The translations under genes and the position numbers were made by a program. The notes below the pieces were generated by a model, which was not told where the DNA came from, did not search any database, and saw only the letters and a list, made by a program, of their open reading frames with translations. A stretch of 64,000 nt of DNA from Trileptium ribeirensis (lineage: Eukaryota; Nematoda; Enoplea; Enoplida; Thoracostomopsidae). This document shows, one piece after another, positions 54,786 to 64,000 of this stretch; position 1 is the stretch's first letter, and each line of letters starts with the position of its first letter. The stretch is taken from positions 1 to 64,000 of the forward strand of contig JASANE010001803.1 of the NCBI GenBank assembly GCA_030248225.1, given 5' to 3'.

Positions 54786-57700
54786 CTGCAACACGACACC
54801 AACTTCATGTAACACAAAACGAAGCAACGCTGTTACAACGATACAATCAGAAATTATTGTAAAACGGATTTGGTGGATTTTTTGAATAACAAGATCGACG
54901 TGTAGGTAGTAAATTATTAACGTTCTGTCCATATGTGACTCCTCGCACGCAAAGCGGACGGATCAAATTTTTGCAATTCAGAGCGAAATTACAAATATTT
55001 TAGAGAATTATTGGAGAAAATTTAAAAAACAATTGAGGAAAAAATTTTGGAAGGCCGGGAAAATTCTTCGGTTACTATCTCCGGCCTGCCCTTAATACAG
55101 GAACAATCAACCCCAACCCAAACCCCCGGATCTTGGTCATCTACGGTTTAGTCTTATACACCTTAGCAAACATTAATTCAACAAATGAGCACTGAAAGTA
55201 AACGTCACATCAAAGGCAGACATTGACACAAGATTTTGCAAAATAAGCAAAACGTTACGGTCCATCAAGCCATAAGGTATGTCGTTTACTAACCCTCCTT
55301 CTACTAAAATATACGTAAAATGCATAAATTAAAAAAATTTCGTTGCTTTTTTAAAATAAAAGTTTTACTAAAATTTAGCTATTAGATAGCTTAACGTTAA
55401 ATATTACTATTATTGCAAAATATCTTAAATATATTAAAAGATTTGGATGTTTTCTATTGGATAAGTTTAAGTGTTAGCATATTTATGTATGCGTATTTGT
55501 CTTATTTTTTTTAAATCACCTTTAGTGGTATATTATAGTAGTATTTCGCAAGCGAGAGTAAAACGGAGCGAGCGTGGTTTCACTTTGAGGCTATCATTTT
55601 GCTTAATAACCTGTAACAGGCTGTGTTTAATGCATATACTACTATAAAACCTTTTTAACCGTGACCCCATTGAAAATCCTAAAACCTCATCGATCCTAAC
55701 GCCATCGGAAACAACTCAGAACGCATCAAGCGTTTGTGCTGGTGTCTAGATAACCAATGATCGTATTCAGCATACCTGATAACCTGCATAGATAATTCTT
55801 GTTATCCTGTCCGTAATACGTGACAAAACAACTGAAGCAGATTACACTCTGGAAATAAGGTTCATTGACTCTAAACCCTTTGAAAACCCATGGAAAGGCA
55901 TGAAATATGCACGCTGGACTCTAAATAACCACACCATTGTATTCAGCATACCGAAGAAACTCCATATAGATGATATGACTCATATAACCAAATCATTATA
56001 TTTCGCCTTCAGAAATACCTACATATATATAGATCATTGTTGATGACCTGCACGCAATGTATTGTATTCAGCATACAGAAAAACCTCTATATAGACAATT
56101 TTTGATGTCATGTACCAAAATACTGAAGACCGACTATTTTCCAGAAATCAGGTTTATTGACCCTAAACCTGATGGAAACGTCTGAAAAGGCATACGATAC
56201 TTGTGCTGGACTCTATATAATCAAACCATCGTATTAAGCCTACCAGAAAACGTATATAGATAATTCTTGATGATCTCTACGCAATACGGAACTAAACAAC
56301 TGAAGACAGACTATATTCTGGAAATCGTGTTCATTGACCCTAAAACAATTGAAAATCTATGAAAAGACATGAAATATGCGCGCTGGACTCTATATAACCA
56401 AATTATTACATTCCGCCTTCAGAAATACCTACATATATATAGACCATTCTTGATGCTCTGCACGCAATGCATCATCAGACAAATGAAAGCGCACTACATT
56501 TTGGATATGGGGTTCGTCTACCGTAAAACCCTTGAAACCCTGTGTAAAGATATAAAGTCAAGATGGGCTCTATGTAGCAAAACCATCATATCCAGCCCGG
56601 CACTCGTTGTCATGTAAAAACTAGCAATAACACGGCGAAATATTCTCGATGAGCTGATCCTGTATAGTTGCCTGGAGATATGGGCTATGATACTCTGGTA
56701 CCGGTATGGCTAGATTTGGCAAATAACCCTTAAAACGTGTTTTTAAACATCCGGAAGATGGTGTCCGAGCTGTTCAGTAAAGGGAACGTAGTAGTCGTCA
56801 CTTTTGCTATGGAACAAAACTTTTGTCAAAATCCGTCCATATGCAGATGAGTGATGAATGAACCCGACACACAAAAAAGAAATTTTCTTATTAAAGTGGT
56901 AATACGATAACCGATTTGACTATATTTTACACAATATATACGATATTGCTTGTACGCGTTACATGTAAACAACAGCAAAACATAAGTTACTGCGGCGACA
57001 TGGCCGCCAGGTGACATTTTGGTCCAAAATCTCTAAAATTTTACTCTTGGCTTTTCCTTATCTATGTTCGAAATAGCTCATCCTATTTGACTAATTGTAT
57101 GTCCTGTCGATGTGAACTTTGGGATACAGATAGCCGCGCAGATTATTAAAATAACGAAATACGGGATCAATCGCCAAATACGTTTAATCAATATATTTTT
57201 AAGGAAAGATATTTCAACTTTGATTATCATCAATAACAGGACAATATCTAGTCCAATTTACTTGTGATTTGGAAGTCCCAAGTGTGGCACCATAGTGGCA
57301 CTGTCCGCGTGTCACTTCGAGACAAGGAAAACCCCTTATTTATTATAATCCTGGTGCTATCAAATGTTGAAATATATAGTTTTCAATTCACCAGAAACTG
57401 TATGTTGTGTGGAAGATAGCATATCTATGGTAAGGATTAATCCGAGGTAGGATGTTGTCTTTTCCGAAGAACACACACACATTTTCCGTTCTAATATCAT
57501 GTTTTGTTACAGCATGTTGACTAGTTATGTAAAACAGAAGTTAAGTTCTTGAACCAACCTGTTTCATTGAAGTGTTTAAGATAATTTAAGGTTAACGTAG
57601 AACAATATTTAATTAAAAATTGGCTTTGACATAAGTAAAAAATTCAACGTTATGCAGCTTGCATAATCTTTTATTTGCAATGAATTCCTTATTAGCATGT

Positions 57701-60171
57701 CAGAATAAGTGTTGCAACTTGATTTTGCATCTACAATAACCAAAAAATTTATGAGGATTTTTTGAGAACAGTATGGCACTCCTCAAAATCATCATGTAAA
57801 CGCGTCCGGCATGATAAGACTATTTAGCCCCTACCTCAGTCCAGTTTTGAGGGGGTTACCCCTCTCCACTCTTTCAAAGGGGTCATGGTATCGTTGATGA
57901 AGGTTTTGCCGATACCACCAAAGTTTTGAGGGAGAAGTCGAACCAAAATTTAATTTTTAAGGCCAAATCGTCATCACTTTTGTTATCGAACGAAAAAATT
58001 TGTCGACATCCATCATCGACCTAATACGAAAATGAGTGGTGACACCGACAGCAAAAAATTTCCAGAATCTTCCCCTTACCGCTCTTAGGTGAAAACTCTG
58101 ACTGCTTTGTTCGCTCCTTCAATAAAAAATTTAGCACAAACTCAGATCAGTGATGTTGTCCCAGAAAAGTAATCTCTGAATAGCCGTTATACAGACAGCG
58201 TGAGTTCTTACATCATATTGTGTAAGGATTTACGAACATGAAATCGCAAAGAATCGCACCCTTCAAGTTGCTCGTGTGACTCGAATCTCTGAAAACCTAC
58301 CACGCACATTGGTTTTGCTTTGTTCTGATGCGCTGCCACGTGGTCCTCCTGGTCATATCACTTTCTGACAGCGGGCCACATTCTTGCCCGATGTATTGAC
58401 CTTGATAACGACCTCCATACCGTACACAAAATCACGTGAAATTTCTATGGAAAGGGCAACTATACCCAAATAACCGTTGTCCATTTTTGTCGAAACCGCG
58501 TTCACAAAAATGGTATATGCAGTATATCAGCAGAATTTTCTCTGGCACCAGAAACCCAAAGGCACACTCACATTGTCTAAAATTTACAAACTTTTCAAGT
58601 TCGTGTTGGTACAAAATAGGTCACGTTTCCAAATACAAATCCACTGATTCTCAAGCATTTTTGCTGGTAATATTGCGCATTCCCTTTTATTGTTAGTATA
58701 CACCAGATTACTGTATTATACATATACTATTTTTCGCCTAAATTTACGCATCACTGTTGACATAATACTGCTTTGCATGCGTGAAGGTAATGTTTGTGAA
58801 AAACGTGAAATTTAACAAAACAAATATTTAGATTTCCTGCAACCACAAAAGTGAACGACATTACATATTTTGAACTGGTTCATGAAAACAAAATAAATCA
58901 AAAACTAAGGTGAAAAAAGGGTAAAGAATTGGGGCACTCGAGAAACATATCAGTACAGAAACACAAACGTATGATAGTGGACAAACTTGAAATGAAACTC
59001 GGTGCGAAGGGCCAGTGAGAACTAAAATGATCGGTAATAGCTACAAGAGATACCATAAATAATTACCGCTTGGGTCGTGCTCAGGAACACGTTGCGTTGT
59101 TGGCTTCCATTGAGCAGGCTGATTAAATTGAGCTCCTTTGCATCTTCGAGGAGAGCCGCTTCCTTTATTACGTTGTTGTTTAGGCGGACGTCGCCGCTTT
59201 CCACTACGTATTGGTGCTAACGGAAGAGCGGGCGCCCGGTGATATGTTTCTCGAAACCTGAAACAATTAGACCACGTTTTTACATCTTAAAGGATAGAGC
59301 ATTACAACAAACACAATAGCTACACTTTTTAGTACAAATGCTGTCATTGTGTTTAAGTCATGAAATATTTTAAACCTAATTCTTAGCACAGAAAATTAAA
59401 ATAACCCATCGAAGATCGACACTACGTACAGTTACATGAACTCATCGCGAGTCGAGCTGAGTTAAAGAGAAACCTACATTACAAAATCAAACCGACTATA
59501 TTTATTTGGGTCAGGGAGATCTCTTTAACTGAGATATATCGTTTACTTACCAGACCAAATGTTTGACACCCGACTCAAAATATTTTGATAATAAACTAAC
59601 GATAACAGCCAACACTAAGAAGATGAAGAGTTTTGATACCACATTAAATTAATAATTCTACCGCGAATCAAAAATTGTCTTAGTGTTAATCTTCAGCCCT
59701 GAAATGTATAAGGTTACAAGTAATATCTATTTTAAACCTAAATCAACAAATAATATATATGTAAACACACGAATTTAATAAAATAATCCTTTACTAGCAT
59801 AGCGTTCAATTATAACACTTTAAGTACCAGCAAAATGAAAACTAACCATTTCTCGTAGTCGTGCCAAACCGGTGGTAGATTATACGTATCGATACAGTAT
59901 TCGTAATAATTTTCCCACGTAAAGTCAGCTTCCGCATCGTCAGCGTTATCTGGCGGCAGTTGGGCAGCTTGTGTAGCAGCTGTTGGTGGCTGATATCGCT
60001 GCGGTGGGTGGTAACGACCGTCATCGCGTTCATGGCCGTGGCTGGCGATACCGCCTACCGCGTTATGCTTGTTTTGTTGCTGCGTTTGTTGTCGTTGCTG
60101 ATCTACCTTTTCTTTAGCTCGTTCTGGTGGTGAAGCGTAGACTTGCTTGGCTGCTGGAGGTTTGTCAGCTT
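54646..60171 (-). CDS. Host gene, last three exons, unknown function
   Basis: Exons 60171-59847, 59257-59067 and 54785-54646 join in phase. The first carries a Pro/Gln-rich stretch (PPQRYQPPTAATQ) then an acidic, aromatic segment, FTWENYYEYCIDTYNLPPV. Exon two carries RETYHRAPALPLAPI and a basic patch, GKRRRPPKQQRNKG. Exon three is hydrophilic (SPQLESNERDAQNG, QVNRRGRR) and ends in TAA at 54648-54646, with AATAAA at 54609-54604 downstream. Acceptors are GATTCTTCAG, TTGTTTCAG and GTGTTGCAG; donors are GTTAGT and GTAATT. Upstream exons were not found. The composition suggests an intracellular RNA- or chromatin-associated protein; no domain was recognised. The last intron (4.3 kb) contains a tandem repeat. 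Confidence 0.6.
55650..56625 (+). repeat. Diverged ~170-180 bp tandem repeats
   Basis: Blocks with TTCATTGACCCTAAACC, (G)AAAAGGCATGAAATATG, CGCTGGACTCTATATAACCA, ATTGTATTCAGCATACC and CTATATAGA(T/C)AATTCTTGATGA recur four to five times. It lies in the last intron of the host gene. The long frame at 56369-56617 is part of it. Confidence 0.7.
56630..59066. other. Intron with interspersed-repeat fragments; no gene seen
   Basis: Two fragments (about 56790-56880 and 57960-58060) share (C)GTC(A)TCACTTTTG(C/T)TAT, GAAC(A/G)AAA, TTTGTC and (G)AGTG(A/G)TGA...CGACA words with each other, like the repeat near 53.6 kb. An 86-codon frame at 58436 has no recognised domain. Confidence 0.4.
59067..59257 (-). 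CDS. Middle exon of the minus-strand host gene
   Basis: 191 nt between TTGTTTCAG and GTAATT, phase 2 in and phase 1 out. It is basic and proline-rich (RSGKRRRPPKQQRNK). The frame that starts at a TAG-flanked ATG on the same strand is not in phase with the neighbours. Confidence 0.6.
59847..60171 (-). CDS. Upstream exon of the minus-strand host gene
   Basis: 325 nt after GATTCTTCAG and before GTTAGT, phase 1 in and phase 2 out. It encodes KPPAAKQVYASPPERAKEK, a Gln-rich block, HERDDGRYHPPQRYQ and an acidic-aromatic end, DFTWENYYEYC. Spliced to the middle exon it reads YEKW-FRETYH. Confidence 0.65.
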
Positions 60172-61159
60172 CTGAAGAATCATTAGTTATCAAAAATCAA
60201 CAATATCACATAAAAGATATACAAAAATTCTCCGATTAAAAGGATTCCGTTAACCTGATATCAATACACATTGATATTCCTTTTTATACATAAAAGTGTA
60301 AAACCTGAACATTTTCAACAAGACAGAACAATATAACCGAGAAATATTTAAAACACCTTCAAAATACTTATAATTTTTATTGGATGCGATTAATAATACC
60401 GTCCGTATAATCGTTTATATATACACACAAATGTACAACTTCAAAAAGCAAAACGTTAGGGCCATTCTATGTGACATGTACTATAAATCTACTTTAACAC
60501 ACACGTATGCGTGCAAACGATACCTTCGAAGTCTCCAAAAAGGCTTTATCAAATTATTTTCATGCTTATGCCAGGAACTACTACAAACTCGACCCCAATT
60601 TCCACCTAGCAGGTGCATATTAGATTAAATTTAATCGCACGCTGTCTGAAATTCGCTTCATAGTACCAAGAGGTAATAGGACATTCTGGCTTATGATCAG
60701 TTGATATGTCTACATAAACATTTAACGTTGGATTTACTCTAGGTTATAACAACCATTAATTGTTCCGCTGCTATATAACAATTGAGTTAACTATGTAAAT
60801 GCTACAGCAAAACTTCATGATTTGTCAGTGTTTGAACAAATTACAAAGAGGCATAGGCTAGGATATAAAGGATGATCTAAATTGTCTTACTGAATGTATA
60901 GTGGTTTTGTAACGATTTTGCTGGACGTAGCCAAGAAATTCGGGTAGCTAGCTTTCTGTGTTTAATTTCTGCCACGATTGACCGGTTTACAGCTGTTAAT
61001 TTTTTGTATCTGCTCTGAATTAATACGACAAGATTATCTGCAGCGTTGCAAACCTCTTTGGGAAACTAGCACCACGGTTAAAATAATCCGCAGAGTACTA
61101 CATCGTTCATAGAATAATGCATACAGCGACTGGAAAATTTGCGTTACAAACGATGCGTC
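60172..61159. other. No gene seen
   Basis: AT-rich intergenic or intronic DNA upstream of the last recognised exon. An 82-codon frame at 60380 shows no domain. Confidence 0.4.
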
Positions 61160-62985
61160 GTCCCCGAATTCTTAGGCATAAACAAATTTTAAGATTTCAT
61201 TCGAACATCCAGCAGATACACTTACACATATCCGTTAATGTAGGCCTAATGCTTAAGGCACAAAACCCTTACACTCAAATTGGATATATTTACATTCTAT
61301 GCCCTAGGCGCTCGTAAACTTCTTTAATCCAACTATTCCCTTTAAACTCCCTACACTTAGCTAAACCTTAAAATTACTCCTGTAAGCTATACAAAAATTT
61401 CATAACACAAATGTTCCATCACGCACACTAAATACATTAAATGCGCATCATATACAAACGCAAACACATCAGAGAAAGTGCTACACACATATACTACGGT
61501 CATATCATAAATTCAAAAACATATTATGTGTAGATAGATACACATGCATAAACCTGGGTATACAACGTTTCGTAGCAACAATGCAGACCGTAACACACAA
61601 TAAATGTATTGCATAGATGGAAGACAACAAACATTTATTCATACAAACATAAATAAGGAAAACAAATTAGATCATGTGAAGTGAAATTAAGGGCTTCTTC
61701 CCGTCGTGTTTGGGGTTCACGACTTAATACGTACCCCAGCTTCACATGAGAGAATTTGTTTCCCAAGGCAATACATCGTTACATTACTCCGTCCGTCACA
61801 CAAAAATGTGTCCCCAAATTCTCCTAACTGTGTTATCCATATTGTACGTAACAATCATTCAAATGAAACGATTCATTCAATCGACAATAAATCAATCAAG
61901 ACATTCATTATTCGGCAATTATAACAGTCAGAGTCTTATAGTCTACAGTATATCACGTTGAAACTAATCAACCATAATACTGTCAACCACCACTGCCATG
62001 TTGCACCATACTAATCCGAGATCACACCAATCATTCCATATAAAAATTTACACCTTCCGAATAGATATACCGGGACCACACGATACGTACGCAGAAATTG
62101 AATAAACACCGCGAATATGAGATTATCGGAATATGATGTGGTGTAGATACTGGCCGATTTACTGGGACCGGAGGAAAAGTAATCTATTTGGCCAAAATCA
62201 CGTTTGAAAATATTTGATTGTTCAGCGCAGTATACAATCGCCATTCACAGACAACCCTCGTCGTATAAACAATGCAACAGCGTCAATATCTGTTCGTATT
62301 TGGGGATCATAATCGGTATGCCACAAAGAATACGAGTAACGATGTATTGCCTTGAGAAACAAATTCCCTTATGTGAAGCTGGGAAACGTATTAATTCGTG
62401 TACCCAAACACGACGGGCCGAAGCCCGTAACTTCACTTCACATGATCTAATTCGTTTCCGTTATCTACGTTTGTTTGTATGAATAAATGTTTGTTGATTA
62501 CCGTCTGTGCAATATTATGTGTTACGTCTACATTGTTGTTATGGAATGTTGTATACCAAGGTTTGTGCAAGTGTATCTATCTGCACGACATGTGTGATGT
62601 GTACACATAATATGTTTTTGAATTTATGATAGGACCGTAATATATGTATGCATCACTTTCTATGATCTGTCTACGTTTGTATATGATGCGAATTTAATGT
62701 ATTTAGTTTGCGTAATGGAACCTTTGTGTGATGAAAATTTTGTATAGCTTGCAGGAGCAATTTTAAGACTTAGGTAAGTGTAGGGGGTTTCAAGGGCGTA
62801 GTATAAATAAAAGAATTCCTGGGCGCCCAACGCATAGAATATAAATATATCGAATTTGAGTGTAAGGGTTGGGAGCCTTAAACATTAGTCCTGCATTAGC
62901 GGATATATGAATGTGTATCTGCTGAATTTTCGAATAAAATCTTAAAATTTGTTTACACTTAAAAACTCGGGAAAAATCATAAAAA
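61160..62985. mobile_element. Long inverted-repeat element with ~650-bp arms
   Basis: The left arm (61160 to about 61830) and the reverse complement of the right arm (about 62305 to 62985) run in parallel. Both start CCCGA-TT-TTA-G-TAAACAAATTTTAAGATTT, then share CCTTACACTCAAATT(G/C)GATATATTTA, CAAGCTATACAAAA-like, TTCAAAAACATATTATGTG, and GATCATGTGAAGTGAA followed by GTCGTGTTTGGG. They also share CCCAGCTTCACAT and AAGGCAATACATCGTTAC. The loop (about 470 bases) has no transposase. Divergence between arms is moderate. It looks like a fold-back or MITE-type DNA element; no flanking duplication could be fixed. Confidence 0.7.
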
Positions 62986-63640
62986 CTTGTTCTCTAACGA
63001 CTAAAATTGACTTAAGTTAAAGAGGGAATTTTACAGGAGTGGAGCCAGAGTAAAACTTGGAAAACTTTATACATAATTTGGAACACTTAGAGAAATCAAT
63101 AGGGAGAACATTAAGAGTAATACTTATAGCTCGGGTATTTAAGCGGTTGCGCAGCTTGATAAGGATCACAGTCGGCCTCAGAAGCTGAGCAGTAAAGGTG
63201 AGTACGGTTCAGCCGTTTATTTGTTTAATTCATGTAGTGTTTATAATTTGTTGTGTTGTGTGAAATAAAATATGTGCATTATAAGTGCTGACAAAGTAAA
63301 GTCTTAGGAAGTGCATTATAAGTGGTGACAAAGTAAAGCCTTAGGAAAAAGCTATCAAAGCTGCTTTGGAAATCTCATTGGAGAATTCTGTGTGAAAATT
63401 GTCGTAGTTTGTGAGTAATCGACTGTGGGACTAAATATCCCTAGGACCAGCTAGGCTACATTTCGGTCCGCAAGCCTGGATAGAAAACAAGCCTATGAAA
63501 ACCCAAAATCCCTTGAATGTTTTGAGTGTTAAAAATAATCGCTTTGTTATAATTTCGAGATAGACCAATGTGGTCAATATTTGTGGAATTCAATTTTTGG
63601 TAAACATGAGTTTTTGTCAATATGGTTTGAATGTGGCGCG
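62986..63640. other. Possible leader or LTR region before a gag-like frame
   Basis: It contains GGTATTTAAGCGG (TATA-like, 63136) followed by CAGTCGGCCTCAGAAGC and a duplicated GTGCATTATAAGTG(C/G)TGACAAAGTAAAG(T/C)CTTAGGAA unit at 63274 and 63313. The second repeat of a putative LTR is not in the window, so this stays unproven. Confidence 0.3.
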
Positions 63641-63644
63641 TCAT

Positions 63645-64000
63645 ATCCGATCCACAATTTTTGATACTGATGACGTCTCCTTTATTACGGAAACTTTGGA
63701 GATGATTTCGAGGAATGCATAAGAATTTTCGAACGCATTTCTTTTGCAAACCAGCAAATTAAAGAGGAAATGGCTCGTATTTTACCGGCCTGTTTACGGA
63801 GGGTAGCTCCTCGGAAATGTGAATGTATCACTCGCGAAACAATAGGGATATAATTGCCTTAGAAAATATTATGTCCGGATTAAACAAAACGATTCGTGCT
63901 AACTGCATTGCCAGGATCATTTCAAGCGGCTATACGTGATGCGCGTAAGCAAGAGTATATTGAAAATTTTATAGGTTCAACTGAGAAAGAGTCGTTGGCA
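63645..64000 (+). CDS. Gag-like coding stretch, runs off the right edge
   Basis: One frame reads NFGDDFEECIRIFERISFANQQIKEEMARILPACLRRVAPRKCEC (broken here for length: NFGDDFEECIRIFE, then EEMARILPACLRR). Its W/F-x...F...a..., LP..L pattern recalls retrotransposon Gag. A shifted frame near 63905 continues LPGSFQAAIRDARKQEY and IGSTEKESLA up to the edge. At least one frame change occurs between. No ATG was fixed. Confidence 0.3.

Overview
The window is eukaryotic, from an AT-rich, repeat-laden invertebrate genome. The genes are split by GT-AG introns, intergenic space dominates, and several classes of eukaryotic mobile element are present. Degenerate arrays of the hexamer TTAGGC (read as GCCTAA, about 8705-8925, with smaller patches near 4.7, 25.2 and 26.7 kb) match the nematode-type telomere repeat, so a nematode is my best guess. 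No gene here fixes the species.

Layout. 2.2-16.7 kb (minus strand): a modular secreted-protein gene. It has a signal-peptide exon and four cysteine-rich exons, all phase 1-1, and its introns are filled with satellites, a Merlin/IS1016-like transposase relic, telomere-like repeats and a 2.1-kb inverted-repeat transposon (9661-11744) with a TTA target duplication. 16.7-29.2 kb: mostly featureless AT-rich DNA with a fold-back repeat at 19.1-19.6 kb. 29.26-34.4 kb: a decayed Ty3/gypsy-type LTR retroelement with a primer-binding-site-like sequence, an IMPACT/UPF0029-domain segment, a signal-peptide ORF ending in a 2A-like motif, gag, a retropepsin region repeated five times in tandem, reverse transcriptase and the start of RNase H.

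37059-51072: a complete but mutated Maverick/Polinton (virus-like) element of 14,014 bp. Its ends are AG...CT inverted repeats flanked by the 6-bp duplication AACGTC. It landed in a repeat whose uninterrupted copies lie on both sides. Gene order: a minus-strand unknown gene, an AT-rich tandem array, protein-primed DNA polymerase B, integrase with chromodomain, packaging ATPase, two small unknown genes, a NADAR-domain gene, a TATA-binding-protein-like gene, minor capsid, a basic peptide, double-jelly-roll major capsid, a one-pass membrane protein, and an intact minus-strand 238-residue unknown. Most plus-strand genes are preceded by a shared box close to TCTTAAAAAGG.

The most novel point is the combination, inside one Maverick, of a TBP-like protein, a NADAR enzyme and a repeated TATA-like upstream box. 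This suggests the element carried its own promoter-recognition factor and an ADP-ribose/NAD-related function. The copy is inactive: the polymerase has lost palm motif C and most long genes have stops or frameshifts.

51-64 kb: repeats, a minus-strand host gene whose last three exons (60171 to 54646) can be spliced in silico, a 1.8-kb long-armed inverted repeat (61.16-62.99 kb), and the start of a gag-like coding stretch running off the right edge.
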